A stretch of 64,000 bases of DNA from Pseudoscleropodium purum (taxonomy: Eukaryota > Streptophyta > Bryopsida > Hypnales > Brachytheciaceae): assembly GCA_963969395.1 (NCBI GenBank), contig OZ017795.1:992001-1056000 (forward strand), in the 5' to 3' direction. The position numbers and the translations under genes are program-made. The stretch's first letter is position 1. Each line of letters begins with the position of its first letter. Shown here piece after piece: positions 23,460 through 36,630 of this stretch. The notes below the pieces were generated by a model that worked only from the letters and a program-made list of their open reading frames with translations, was not told where the DNA came from and searched no databases.

Positions 23460-24310
23460 CGGGCATTATAGCACAAAAACCACCCAAAAAAGACACTGGA
23501 CATTTCTTGCAAGTGGTTTACGAAGCTTTGAATCATGACAACATATCAAAATTGAAGTCGCATTCATGAAACGTGGGTTATTGAATAAGCCTGGAATGGT
23601 AAACACAGGGATGGCCAAGCACTTGGGAAGACTTGGGGTATGTAGTTGTACTGGCAGCTCGAATTCTCCAACCCAATTCAGCAAGTGTTGGGAGCTGGCG
23701 AGATGGGAGCTTGACAGGAATGTTCTTTCTGTAGAGTGCGTGTCGTCCCTTTCTAAAAATAGACAAACTCCAAATAGAAAAAGCTCCACGCATGGGGCTC
23801 GATCGCCGGCCATCACTCTTGAACAGGTCAGAAACGCTTCATGCGAGGCTCGAGGGAGAATCGATGGAGTAATAGCCGTCTGCTCTAATATTTGTTGAAC
23901 CAAATGGGGCCGGGGATGGTTGCCTCGAAAGTGGCGTTGATCTTCTGCTGGATGTAAGCGACCCACTCGGGACCGACTCCTCCCATCGTTGGTGAAGTCT
24001 TTGGGTCTACCGCACACCCCTTGCGCTCCATCACAAACCCAAGTCATTGCACTGATGTACTTTTATTGTCGCTACATACCCCGTCCCTTACACTGTGGAA
24101 TCTCTCCTGCATCACAAGATCGACATCCGATATTGTTACCGATCCTGTGAAATTGCAGTGGAATCTGCGGTGGGACCAGGACCCCGAGGCGCATGCGGCA
24201 GAGAAGCTTGCACGTCTGCTCGTCGCCAACAAGCATTGCCGAATAGGTCAGAAAAGCTCCGCGCATGGGGCTTGATCGCCGGCCATCACTCTTGAACATC
24301 CCCACAATGT
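23460..24310. other. GC-richer island, possible decayed gene or transposon fragment
   Basis: Composition is clearly higher in GC than its flanks. A plus-strand stretch at about 24158-24245 could be an exon (acceptor AATTGCAG, donor-like AG|GTCAG), with product containing DPEAHAAEKLARLLVANKHC. A minus-strand stretch near 23.9-24.0 kb reads GPEWVAYIQQKINATFEATI. A 50-bp phrase (CGCATGGGGCTCGATCGCCG..) is present twice in direct orientation, near 23791 and 24262. No family could be named, and both strands look coding-like, so this may be a rearranged remnant. Confidence 0.35.
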
Positions 24311-24716
24311 CATAGTAAGGGGGAAGCACCAATAACTAATCATTTAAGCAATTTGGGAGCAGATTCTTTGTAGTATGAATTGGTGAATATTTTTCCCATG
24401 TAGGAAGATAGGAAATATAGGGATTGCTAAATTTTCGGATTTATATTTTGAAATTTGAAATTATAGTACATTTTGGGAGGCAAAAGAACTCTTGACCCAT
24501 AAGCAATATCTAATGTCTTCCCATTTTGATCATACAAGACAATACTTTCTTGGTCACTTCTTCAAGTAATGTGGCATGACCTTATTAGTCCCAACCTTAG
24601 AAAAGACCAAAAAATCAAATTTCAAGCTTGAAAACCAGCTAAGCTTGGAAATAGCACACCCTCCTGGTTGGATACTGGGTGTGGTTGGTTATGGTTATTG
24701 ATGCCTCCATCTTAGA

Positions 24717-25027
24717 TACTTGTCAGAGCTTTGAGACTAAATTGTGAAAACCAACCTATGGGTATTTCTTTCGCTTTGATGATAATTGGTATACATCACC
24801 CATAATCGTTAATACAGTAATAATCTCCATCTTCATTAAATGGCTCTGGAATCTGAAGGGATCTCACTTTCCACATGAGCCCTCTGAAACCTGAGTTCAA
24901 TATATTCCAGTCCTATTCTTTTAGGACTTTGTGCATTTGAATGTCACAACTTCTGTGAGTGGATAGTCTTAATTTCTTAATATGATGCCATGTGTTGTGA
25001 GGTTCGAGTGAGCTGCGCTCTTCAAGA
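24717..25027 (+). pseudogene. Duplicated fragment of phytocyanin-gene introns
   Basis: This stretch matches intron 1 of the phytocyanin gene (about 2986-3215) and then, without a gap, intron 3 (about 3946-4013). Shared phrases include ATAATTGGTATACATCACCC, CAATATATTCCA(A/G)TCCTATTC and TGTGAGGTTCGAGTGAGCTG. Exons 2 and 3 and intron 2 are missing at the junction. It carries no coding exon and is a scar of a gene-sized duplication followed by deletion, or of the reverse history. Confidence 0.82.
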
Positions 25028-25169
25028 CTATCTAAGCTTATAGTATGCCACCTCAGTTACTTATGGCACCCATCAAACTGTATTTGCCTATTTGCAATCT
25101 ACTTACTTGATGGCAACATGACCTCGGAAATACTTCTATATTTCAATGAAACACTCATGTGCCGTTGCC

Positions 25170-25475
25170 ACAGTCAAATAAAAGTAAAACTAAAAATAGT
25201 TTTCTAATTTTTTAATTTATAAAAAATCTAAAATTCAATAACTTTCACATTGTAGGTCCGAACACCGGAAACAAAGCCTGTGCAACCCACCTTCCTAAGC
25301 ACTTTCCAACTATACCAAGAGGGTGACTAAGGGATACACAATCCAAGAGATCTCAACATAACAAACAAAACAGACGACCTATTTGAAGGTATGGACTAGT
25401 GTGCCCTATGTTGTATGATATTGCCACAACGGAAATAAATGTAAAAGTAATTTTCTAATTTTTTATTGCCCTTGG
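25170..25475 (-). repeat. Dispersed repeat family, copy C with partial copy E
   Basis: On the minus strand it reads the same landmarks as 222-782: GTTTGTTATGTTGAGATC, GTGAAAGTTATTGAATTTT and TTACTTTTATTTG. A partial tail of a second copy (ending GGGCACACTAGTCC) lies at about 25395-25475 directly upstream, so this locus too is a tandem arrangement. Confidence 0.6.
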
Positions 25476-26296
25476 TGGTTCGACGTTCCACCCTAACTTA
25501 CCAGGAATACATTCATAGTGGTTGAAAGATGAAATCCTTATAAGTATTATGACTCTGCCATAATAGTTGGACTTGGGGGACAACTAAGCCTAAAGGGGGG
25601 AAGCTCATTCCAAATGGTTACAATTCCAAGTTAGTTATGGAGGTTGGATTGTCATTCCTATTAAAGCCTAGTGAGAGGGGGTTGTCTCTCATGTCACATC
25701 TTGTTAATATACCTAAAGGTCTTGGATCATAGACTCTTTTATTTATCACTTGGTTTCCTCATAGATGTTAGATTATTGTAATGTTGTTATGATCAACTTT
25801 TGTTTAGCTAAGGTGAATTGCAGTGTTGATAGATTATGAGTGAATTAGGTGGATTCTTACATGATGTGACATCTTCACTGTCCTCACTCACAGACTAGAG
25901 GTTATTTCCCATACCAACATTGTAATTTTATGAGAGACTGAAATTGGGAGACAAAATTTGTGCATCGCTGAGCAACATGGGGGACAGCAAATCCAGAACG
26001 TTCAGCCAATGGGAAATTGGCAATTTGTCTTTCTAAGGGGGTCAGTGGAGTTCTCATGATCGATTGAAAATTTCGGTCTGAAATTGCCAATCATGCATCT
26101 GCGACAACATTTGATTTTCAACTCATGAGTCTTTGGGTGCGTTGGACAGAGCGCGGCAATGTGAATGGTGGGCTGCGTCTATTTCGGGGATGAGCATCGT
26201 GGAGCCCGAACTCGCCAGCGGACTTCACCCTCGAGCCTCGCATGATTGAGGTATGCAAACTCAGTCTAGATCCTTTCCCATTCGTATCCCTATCTA
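25476..26296. other. Intergenic DNA
   Basis: No gene recognised. A modestly GC-richer stretch at 26.10-26.30 kb has an open frame on the minus strand (66 codons) without any known motif. Confidence 0.45.
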
Positions 26297-26879
26297 TGGT
26301 AGGTGGCTCAAAAAGCAACCCTCTTCTTCAAATTGCCATGTACGGAGCTCTGAAATGGTGAGTAAGTGGTTCTAAAATGGACTATCAATTATAATTAAGT
26401 CTTTTGTTATAAATTGCTTCTTATTTCTCTAATGAATGGAAATAATAAGAGCCAAAGAGGATCCATTTCAACACCAGGTTGTATCCACTTGATTTTTCTA
26501 AATGAGAATTGATTGTCTAATTGCCTTCTTATAAATGTTAAAAGAATGAAAGGTTTCTTTAAGTTTAATAAAGGTCACATTTAGAAACTGAGTATTACTT
26601 TTTGAATGCAACAATGCTTGCTATTGGTCAAGCCATATCTTTTTTCAAACTGCATGCAAGTGGGTTTGCAAGGCCTATGATAAAAATAGGTGCCTACCAC
26701 AAAATTCTTTAGAAATTCATAAGTAATTCATATATGCTCTACAAAATATGAAACCACTTGTGCTAGATTCTACATCAACTTTTCTTCAAGTGAAAAATAA
26801 GGGAAAATAATTTGGGCATCTAAAAGCCATAAAAAAGGCCCAGCAGCCCTTACAGGGTTGCTTTTTGAACCACCTACCT
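26297..26879. mobile_element. Inverted-repeat element with TA flanks (583 bp)
   Basis: Terminal inverted repeats GGTAGGTGG(C/T)TCAAAAAG plus CAACCCT (25 bp, one internal mismatch) at 26298-26322 and 26854-26878. If one more, mismatched, base is included at each end, both sides are flanked by TA, as for Stowaway/mariner-type MITEs. Non-coding. Confidence 0.65.
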
Positions 26880-27410
26880 TATACTTGGATACATGTAAAA
26901 AGAGGACAAAATTGAGAAAAGGTCCATAATGGGTATGCTCACCTTAAGTGTGAAAAGGACACACCCAACACAATACAGGAAAGGAAGTGAGGAAGAGTCT
27001 AGATTCAATTTTTCCTCCTTAGCAAGAATTTCTCTGAAAACTATCACAATGACACTTCACCTTGTGCACGACTTTTGACTGTTTTGATCTTGGTTCTCTA
27101 TTTCTGAGCATTCTAGCCATACAAGGTGAACTCCAAAATCTGTGCAGATACCACATCCCACAAGCATTTCATTTCACAGAAGAAATTGTGCTAGATATTG
27201 TACCAGACTGCATAGGGGTTTTCCTGATCATGAAAAGGGCCACGGAGTTCACTCACAAATACAATTACGAAACGTCTGAACACCCACTATAAATTGGATA
27301 CGTATTGTGATTACATGATTTCTTATACTCTTCAAGTAGGGCTCATCCACTTGCAGTTACCTGTAATGTATAACTAGAGCCACATTATCCAGATCTCGAC
27401 TCATACACAA
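26880..27410. other. Region downstream of the INTS9 gene
   Basis: AT-rich; the right part presumably contains the 3'-UTR of the minus-strand INTS9 gene. No other feature recognised. Confidence 0.4.
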
Positions 27411-30400
27411 TTACACTACTTGAAGTACACTGTTGACAGCATCCGCAATAAGATGCCGTAAAGAAGGCTCATTGGCCTTGATGTGACTACTGTTTGGACC
27501 CAGTTCTATCCGAGCCCTGGAAGGAGATCGGATTTCCACCACAAAAGATATGTGTGAACTCATAGCAGACGATTCATCAACTACAGACTCATGGACAGAA
27601 ACGTCACCCATGCCTCTTTCCTGTAGAGCTCTTGAAAGCGCTCCAACATTCACTTGGCCCCAGCGACATTGATAGTCATCCGAAGAAAGACTGGATGAAG
27701 CAGGTGTTTGGAGAGAAAGTTTACCATCTCGAAAGCAGAAGTCTGCTTGGAAAGGAGCAGCTGCAACCGTTTTGGGTTTTACTAGTTTTGGCTGGACTTG
27801 CAGAGCTAATTCTGCACACATATCTACTTCAAGCTCGGTCTCAAAATTTGGAACCTGGACTGATCGACCGACCTCGTAGCCAAGTAAAACTTTTGTGTTG
27901 CTTTCAGCTGCCTCCAGTGATCTTTGTGAAAAATCAGGAACCTGTTGCAATAAAGCAGATTAGTACATAGCCATGTACAGATATAGAGCAAATTCAGTTC
28001 CTGAAAAGCCACACTGACGGTCCCGATGTAACGGAGACGTGCTAGAAAGACTATTCTCATATGTAGATAACGATCTAAAGCCAAATAGATCTGAAATTAG
28101 TTGCACAAAACGTAATCATTCAATAGCAGTCGTAGACTAGAGTTCAGTGAGCTGACAAGATAGGTGTAAATTATATAGACTCACCAGGGCAACTTGTGGG
28201 TGAATGCTCTGCAGCACTGACGTTACTTCCTTTGACCTACAAATCGCACCATGGATGATTAAGACGACATTGACGTTCAACTCTTATATTTCAAAGACTG
28301 ACAGAAATTTTTTTGAGTTTAGAAGCCTGCCGTTACGTCACACTTGCACCCCAATTCAAAATCATCTCCAGTATTATTCGATAGGAAGCAGGATCATAGC
28401 TAACAATTTCCAGGAACCAAAAAAATATCATACCTAGACATGCTCACACATTATATGTAGGTAAAGAAAATCAAGCACTTTAAAGGCACTGCCCAATATT
28501 TAGTAGGCACGGAGATTGCCTCTTTAACTGGGCTATTCTCAAATTTATTGCGAGTAATCTGCACAAAAACAATGAATGAGATACAAGACAATACCTTAGT
28601 CGTAAAGAAGCAGGCAAGTCAAGGACTTGCATCGATATTGGCATATATGGGGCCAACAAAAGGTTTTTATCAAACTCCCCCTGCATTACAAAGAACATGC
28701 GTTGGTCGATCGAGCTAGAATCATAATAAGACGCCAGGGTTTCATAAATTGCTACCGAATATCAGAGAAGTAATAATGTCACAAGTCTGCTGCTATTTCC
28801 AGGACTAGAGTGACCTCTTAAAACTTACAGGAAAAAGGTAGCGACAATAAGAGCTGAACAAATCATCTATGTGGATGAGACTACAGATAACAACCTCAGT
28901 CAAAATTAGTAAACAAAGCGGATTCTGACGCCAACAATGCAGGAGGTGTGCGGCCGGGCCCATACGTAAACTAAAATGTGCTGCAAATACAACACAAGGC
29001 TCCTGTAGCACTTTTCTGCGGGTACAAACACATACGTAAGAAGGGTTAAGACCAATCTAACAAAACAAGAATGGATGTATCCAAAATGCATGCATAAGCA
29101 TCATCGCTGGTCCGAATTGTCATCCTCAATCAAGAATGGAATTACCAATTCGAAATTCTTTCTTCTGTAAAATTTACTGACAAAGAGACAAACTCACTTC
29201 AATTCTGGAGAAGAAAATGCTTTCGAATGATGCAAGCGACCCTCCTGCAGTAGATTTACATAGCCAAACAAGGACTCCCCTGCATACAGCTGTCTTACCC
29301 GTTCAAAATCGTGAAACTGATAACTCAATACGTCTTTACAGATGTTGGAACACAGACAATGCATTATCATGTAAATTGCTCCACATGTCGCTAGAAGCCC
29401 ACCAGCGAGTATGAACCAAACACAAGGCAAAATACACTACATCAAGGTCGTTGTAAATCTAGGACCTTGTAAACCCACAGTTTGACTGGTACCAAAACTC
29501 ACCTTCTCTTGTCGGGTTCTGCATAGCCACTCGGGAACAGTATTACAGTAGGCCAGCATCTCCGCTGCGGCTGTGGAGATATAGTGAATAGGGACGTGCC
29601 TGAGACCAAAAAACAAAAAAGGGAACGTGAGCAGAAGGCTTGAACGAGATATTTACATCGTGTTAATGGCACAAGACGTTGCATAAACGGAATACCAAGT
29701 CCATAAAGGTAAAAATTGACACTCACTTCAGATTAGCAGCTCCAAGCTGAACTCCCAACTCTTCTAAAAGCTCCAGCAGCAATCCACAGGGACTTATTGG
29801 AAACAGAACAGAACCTCCTCTTCTTAGAGTCTCAATTGCTCTTTTGCATGCTGAAGCCACTTCTGGTGCCACATCTAGATTTGCCACATCGACTACAGCA
29901 TTCTCCCCCTTACCAGCTTCCTCGACAGGCGGCAGGAAAACAGTATTCGGTTTTGGCGCTCCAACATTGGAACTTGATAGGCCACCCCGGGAAGGAGCCG
30001 ATGGCAAGCTTCCACTAGTTTTTGGTGTAGATCGTTGGGAGACACCAAAATCTGAAGAGGACTGCCTGACTGGTCCTACATGTTCAACTCCAATTTCAGG
30101 AATTTCTTGTGCCTTGGCAACACGGTCTTCTCTGCTTGAAGTGCCATTCTCTGCTTGAGGTGAACATTCAACATCAGAAATTATGAGAGTATTACATCCT
30201 GCCAATGGGGCCAAATCCAGTGGCATCGCGTGGTTCTTTGTTTCCAAAGAGGCAGCAACATAGCCCACGCTCTGACTGGCTCCAGAAATTATCCAATTTG
30301 ATGCCCCAATTCCCATCCCTGAGCTCGAGGGCGAGACTCTCAGACTGCCATTGATATTGACCTCTTCACCAAACCGCAATTTTTGCACATGGACGAAGCA

Positions 30401-31911
30401 GTCTCGAATGTCTTGCGCACTGTAACATAGGCAACCCCATGGAGGAGATCAAGACACGGCCAGATTTTAGTTTAACGCAAACTTAAAAATCTAATAGCAA
30501 ACGAAACTACTTGATTTCTGCAATGCGACCTTCGAATTCCAATAGAGAAAAAATGGCGAACCTGTACAGCGTCTGCCAGTTTGCCCTATTTGAGAAACAT
30601 CGACCCAGTAACGAACCCCTCATATGCACTGGCAAAGTGCAAAGAAACGAGGGGTCTAACCAAGGTGGTTTCTGCCCATCAGTTTCTAGCCTTCCACGGT
30701 GTTGAATAAAGTCAGCGTGCAGAAGCACTAACTCCTCCATCATCGTTCTACCAATCTCAGCAGTTGCTTTAGTGGCATAGACCTGCACAAAAAATGGTAT
30801 TAGACATGAAGTGAAATGTAAAGATACCATTTGTAGTGACTATGCCTGGTTCTACAAGGCCCTTCATGTTTTTTCTACACATAAATAAGGTAAAGGATAG
30901 TATCACATACGGGACCTGATCCCGACTCCTATACTTATTACCGAAAAATCTCATCCATTCATACACTTGGTTGGACATATTAGCAAAAGGTGTGAGCATG
31001 ACTTGACTGCCTGTCTACGGCCACCTGATCTTTGAATAAAATTTGGAGTTATCTACTCTCACTTGCAGTGACTATAACGTCCGACTTTGAAATCGCATAA
31101 GAAATTCATGCATAATGATAAAATTTGATCAAAACCACTTTGGCTCCAGCACCAAAGATCTCTTCAGAGCTCTGAACATCTCTCAAGAATCACACTCCTA
31201 CACGAGTTCAAAGGCTAGAAGTGACGAAAATAATATCCTCTACCCTAATATCTCCTCTCTAAGTTTATAAAGCCAGATACAATCAACAAGGAGTGAGAGT
31301 AAATCCTTGCCTTGCCACAGAAATCAGGGTGCTTCGTTAAGAAGGGAAGGCCAAGCATGCCAGCGGGATTTGAAATGATGACAGCATCCAGTAGTCCCAC
31401 ATCCACAAGCTCCATTCCTGAAACTTTGTACCAAGGCTCTCCATTCGCTAGAACCTGTCCATTCAGTTCTTTGAAGAGTGAACTCGTGTCCTTACAATCT
31501 CTACCCTTCCCATCCTCTTCATGGTTCAGACGAATCCTCGCAGATGGCCTCAGCAATGCATCCTGATTTCCCTTCCTCTTACGTACAGCTATGAAGCTCC
31601 GAACACTGCCAGACTGTTCTTCGGGAAGTGGCGCGGGGTGAAAGAGAGCTAATGCGGAAAGGTCGATGGGACACTCGAGTAGAACACAGGACTCGTCAAA
31701 ATCCAGCAGGTGGCATGCAGGAGAAGACTCCTGGCCGGGGTCCTTCCCACACCCTAGGGACGTCTGCAATTTGCGAAACAATTGAAGAAGTGAAAACCTG
31801 CTGAAAATCCTAAACCCTAAACCCTAACCCTAAACCCCGGGGTATCCACCAAGATTTCTTCGAGAAGAAAAAGAGGAGTAGAAACCATGAGTAGATGCTT
31901 ACCAGCTTCAT
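27411..31911 (-). CDS. INTS9: Integrator complex subunit 9 homologue
   Basis: Ten coding exons (minus): 31911-31903, 31763-31311, 30782-30511, 30419-29727, 29599-29503, 29289-29198, 29015-28895, 28680-28595, 28236-28185, 27941-27411; 2406 bases, 801 residues, all phases consistent. INTS9 is the non-catalytic metallo-beta-lactamase/beta-CASP partner of the INTS11 endonuclease in the nuclear Integrator complex, which trims small nuclear RNAs and attenuates transcription. Matches to remembered plant INTS9 include ACHLLDFDESCVLLECPIDLS, ISNPAGMLGLPFLTKHPDF, GRTMMEELVLLHADF, IGASNWIISG, EPCVVFAAHFSLRMGP, TVPEWLC and the C-terminal ELLL/VLQ-type end. No HxHxDH zinc motif is seen, as expected for INTS9. 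Exon 1 codes only Met-Lys-Leu. Intron 2 has a GC donor (AAG|GCAAGG). It is somewhat longer than the roughly 700-residue Arabidopsis protein, mainly in exons 2 and 4. Confidence 0.88.
31809..31838. promoter_or_regulatory. Telo-box cluster in INTS9 intron 1
   Basis: About four consecutive CCCTAAA units lie in the first intron of INTS9, close to the start codon. In plants, AAACCCTAA telo-boxes near transcription starts are linked to expression of RNA- and ribosome-biogenesis genes. It could equally be a chance interstitial telomere repeat. Confidence 0.65.
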
Positions 31912-34900
31912 GACTGACACCGGACACAGGAACACCTTAATGCCTTGAAATTTCCGGCAGTCGCTCCAACCCCAACATGCTGCGACCACAATGCGAGGTC
32001 TCTAGTCAATTTGCAATGCACTAATCGATTCTCAATCGAGTTAGGGCAAAATTCGTCGTGGCATGCAAGCGAAGAATGGCGTGATCCCAAGCGAATAGAA
32101 CGAATCCGGACTCGACAAGCTGAAACCCTAATTTGAGACAGAATGTCGGATCGACAAGCTCTCGGACGCCCCCTCTCAATTCAATCCAGACAATTCAATC
32201 CAAAATTCCAAAACGAGCAACGTACCTGCAGTAGAGATCAAAACAAAGCAACCTGACAGATCTGCAGAAGCGCTACATTCCCAATTGCAGCTAAAGAGAT
32301 TGGAAATTGCCAAGCGTAGTCAGATTGAATATCATTTCCAGAGCCATCAAATGTCAAACAAGCAATTTCGACGATGACGACCATGCCCCACGGCAGCTGC
32401 ACATCGCTGCCTCGCTAGAACCTCTGCTCGAACTCTTTTCGTCGAGCTCGCCATCTCCGAATTTCGTAGATTTTGGCGTAGGAAGACCTCGAAGGAGCCC
32501 CCAAAGTGGCAATGAATGGTCAATCACTTTTTTACAAACTTACTTTCTCATAATTTTATATTCAACTTTCAAGTGTTTATATTTTGAAGATAGTAAGGCA
32601 TATAAAACATAGTAAAATGCCTCTAAATGGAGGGGGTAATGAATGCATTTCAAAATATAAATTGACCCTATAATTGCAAAGGGTAGAAAAAAGTATGACC
32701 TTATATTTAAAGGGCTAACCTAAAAATTGAAGGTCAAATGAAGGATATCCATTTAAATTCTTGGGCTTGACTTTTTTGACAATAAACTCAAAATTTTCAA
32801 GACAATCATGTAGACATGACTAATATTGGATCTACATTGAATGTCAAAACTTTGGATGATTTCTTTGTAAAGTGGTACCAATAAGATAACTTTTGTTGAT
32901 GCAAATGATACTTCTCAAGCCCATGTTTTACATAACCATATGGTACATGGTTATTTAAGTGGTGAGAGTTGTATATGATGATACAAAAAGAAAAATACTC
33001 ACATACAATTGACTTGGTAGATTGCTTCTAAAGTTATGTCATAGCAAAATAAATTTGATATGACAAAAAGTGAACTTATTGAGTTTGTACATACATTATG
33101 GAGGAAATGTGAGCAAAAGTCTACATCAAATGCTTGGGCATGTTGTTTTGTTTCAAATGACATTTTTTTATTGCTTAGCCTATATTCATCCATATTGTGG
33201 AAAAAGGGATGGTAATTCCCACAAGCACAACCAGATGTCTACATATAAGCATGAATTTTCAAAATAGAATTAGGTGCAAAGTAAATAAAGAAGCAAAATG
33301 AAGCTTAGAATATTAGATGTATTTATGAAGATATTTCTTTGTAAAAAAGAAACTAAAGCTATAAATTGGTTCGGCTTTTTGATATATGGAGTGGCATGAA
33401 GCACCTTAAAGTAGTTGAATTAGACTTAAACTTAGATTGATCACAATAGATTAAAAGCACCTAGCCACCTATATTATGATAGACTATATAGGCTTCATTA
33501 GTGTGTGTTTATATACAAATGTGTAGTTTGAATTTTTATTTTTATAATAGTGTATTGGTGATTTTGTGGGTTTACCAATAATTTTTATCAATTGGTAGTG
33601 TAATTCCATAATTTACTATCAACAGTGTAATTCGATCAATTGGGATTTTAAATGTTAAATTCCTGATTGGTGGTAATGGCTTTTGGTAGCTAGGTGTATA
33701 TGTTGGTGAGTGCCAATTGTGTTTTTCAGTTTTTCATGTAGTGTCATAGGAGCTCTTTCCAATCGCCAAAGGTAAAACAATTGTGTCTGTAATTTTTGGG
33801 TTTAAATTAATATAGTGAATGTTTTCAATTGTGTGAAATTGTGGTTATGTATGTGTGGGACAATGTGTATTTTTGTGTACCAATTGGAAAGAATGGAGGA
33901 ATGTGTAAAAAATTGTGAGAATTACAATTGTGTGTATTAAATTGAAAAACTATGAAGAAGCAATTGGACGGAAAATTTGTGTTGGAAATTGTGATTGAGA
34001 AAAAAAAAAAAACTATCAATAGGGAGGTGTGCTATTGTGTGGAATGTATATGAATCAATTGGAGTTGGAATTATGTTGTGTTGAAATTTTATAAGAATTA
34101 AATTGATGTGAAATTACATTTGAACTTGGGGTAAATCAATTGAAAAGAGATTATAATTGTTATAGTTGATGTATGATTGTGGAGAATAGAACCAATCGAG
34201 ACAAATGGTAAAAATTTAAAATTTTTTTAATCAAATATTTTATTTGATTGAAAAATATGTACATCAAATATTTCAAGTGTATTTTATAATACTCCTATTT
34301 TAACCTTGTTTTTCTTATCACCTCCAAAAAAAATATAAATCCACATCTCTTCTAAACTTCATAAAATTTATAATTTTTTAATGAAAATTTGACATTGTTA
34401 CATCTGCCAATATCTTTTTTTGAATATTTGATTTTCAAGAAGTTAGGCATGTCTATTGTAGCTTTGAGCATACAATTTTGCATTGCCTCTCATCATTTAT
34501 ATCTATTTTACACAAGTATGCTACATTTATTGCCTTTTGATGTAACTACCTAAGTATATCTTTTTTAGGTTATTATTTTAATTTTCAATAATTTTAATTT
34601 GTTGTATTCAGCTCTATCATTTAAGACATTTTTACTAATTTAGGAGGAAAAAAAATTTCAGAAACATGAAAACTACAAAAGTAATTGATGATAGACATAG
34701 AAGTGAAGAAATAAGAAGTGGTAACAAAAATTGAAGAATAGAAAATTTATGATTATGAAATAAAAGAAAAAAAATACTCTTAATAAATATTTTACATGAA
34801 AAAAATATATATTAGAAATTTAGAAGCAAGATTGAAATGATTATCTTTATAGTGCCTTATATTAATAGAAATTTTGGCTCATATATGCTTAAATCAATGA

Positions 34901-36630
34901 AAGTAAGAAATGGATTAGATAAAATCAAAGTAGATAAAAGCCTACTCCCCTCTTACAATTTGCAAGTAAAATTCATTGTATAATCCCTCTTTGAAATCCA
35001 CAATTTTCTATATTTTAAAGAAAAGATGTTTATTAGGCAAATGAAGAAAATAATTTTCAAATACAATTAGACATGTATTTTATAATTATTATTGTTGAAG
35101 CTACTTATATGATACATATACTTATGCACACATATTTATACTTGATCTTCTACAGAGGCCGGATGGAAGATGAAGGGAGGCGAGATAGGATCAGACTGAT
35201 TTTTCCTTGCCGTAGATGGAGTGTGGAGCTGAGTATAGAAGATGACCTTCACTTTAGAGTGCTTGCCTAACCATGCTTGACTAGGGAAAGAGAAGAGGGA
35301 GACACGAGAAGGTTCACCTAATTAGACCATGGAGTTTGAATTCTATCTCGACGGCAGGAGAAGAGAGTGCGAGTTAGTGGGGTAGAATCGCTTAGCAATT
35401 GCAAATTGAACACCCTTGGAGTGATCAAAGGGCAACGGTGTTACCGCATTGCAGTTATTGCTCTTATTGGCCATGGTCATGATGTACCTTGGTTGTTGTG
35501 AGCACTTATTGACCCACCTTTAATAAATGAGCAAACACAACTAAGTTCTTGGTTTGTTTTCTATCATATAGGTATTCTAATGTTGGCTCATTGTGCAATT
35601 CAAGTAATGGATCTTTCTAGATTTCCTACTCCTATGATTTTAGGAAGTCTTTCACTTCCTAAATCTTTACTATAGGTACTCAATTACTAGTCTTAGAGTT
35701 TCTAATTAGATTTATTTTAGCTTCTAGAGTTCTATGCTTCTTCTAGATAAATTATTTTTTCTAGACAATTGAATTTGGTTACTTGTAGGTTCTAGTTCAC
35801 CCTATCCATATTGCTAAAAAATTCTAAGCTTGGACTTTGCTAGTGAAAGTTACAAAAAGATGAAGTTTGACTGCTAATTGGTATTTTAAACTTCATTCAT
35901 GGTTTTCTACCAACCTACAACTCAAAATTAACTATTTTTTCACTTTTGAACTCTAGATTCTTTATCCTATCTAAGTTTCTATTCTTGTTTGTCTTGGATG
36001 AAATTGACTAATTTTCATTTAGCAAGACTCCTAACTTCATCCACTAATATCTTTCTCAATTTAACTTAGAATTCTAAATGTAATATAGTTTTGGAAACCT
36101 TTCAATAAAAACTACACAATGATCTACTTGAATTTTGGAAAAACTTAATGTTGAGATCTTGACTTGCCTTTGAACTTTAGTTATGTGTTAAAATTACCTA
36201 ACTTTTAAAAATCCACAAAAAAGGAGAATTAGTGACCTATCTTGGGATTGGGGTCATTATTGAGGTTATGGTACAATTCTTTATATTTTCTATTATTTGG
36301 CATCCTTTTCACTCTTTTAATATTTTTGCCCATGGCTTGAAATAGAGTAAAAATTACAAGTTCAAAGCTTCCAAAATGCTACTTCTTCTTTTCCTTCATT
36401 TCTCTTTCTTTCCCTTAAACACTATTTAAACTCCATTATTCTATTCCAAGAGTTGACTTAGAATTTTTATACAATAAAAATTGAATAATAATTAACCCTT
36501 TGACTTCTATCTTCTAAATCAACTATTGTTCTATTTCTTCTATAGTTTAGTGGTTCCGATTAAATTCCAAAGATTTTTTTCCTAATCTCTAAAAATCTAA
36601 TTTATATTTGAACTTCCAAATCATATTCCT
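31912..36630. other. INTS9 upstream region followed by an AT-rich desert
   Basis: 31.91-32.5 kb is less AT-rich and should contain the INTS9 5'-UTR and promoter (minus). From 32.5 kb on the DNA is very AT-rich with no recognised gene. The CAATTG cluster at 33.6-34.1 kb is listed separately. A slightly GC-richer patch at 35.15-35.50 kb has no recognisable frame. Confidence 0.5.
33589..34142. repeat. Cluster of ten CAATTG words, degenerate tandem repeat
   Basis: CAATTG occurs at 33589, 33637, 33714, 33778, 33826, 33881, 33925, 33961, 34056 and 34137, often followed by TGTG or GGA. Spacings run from 36 to 95 bases. This is far above chance for a 6-mer in 550 bases and suggests a decayed array with a unit near 50 bp. 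Confidence 0.6.
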
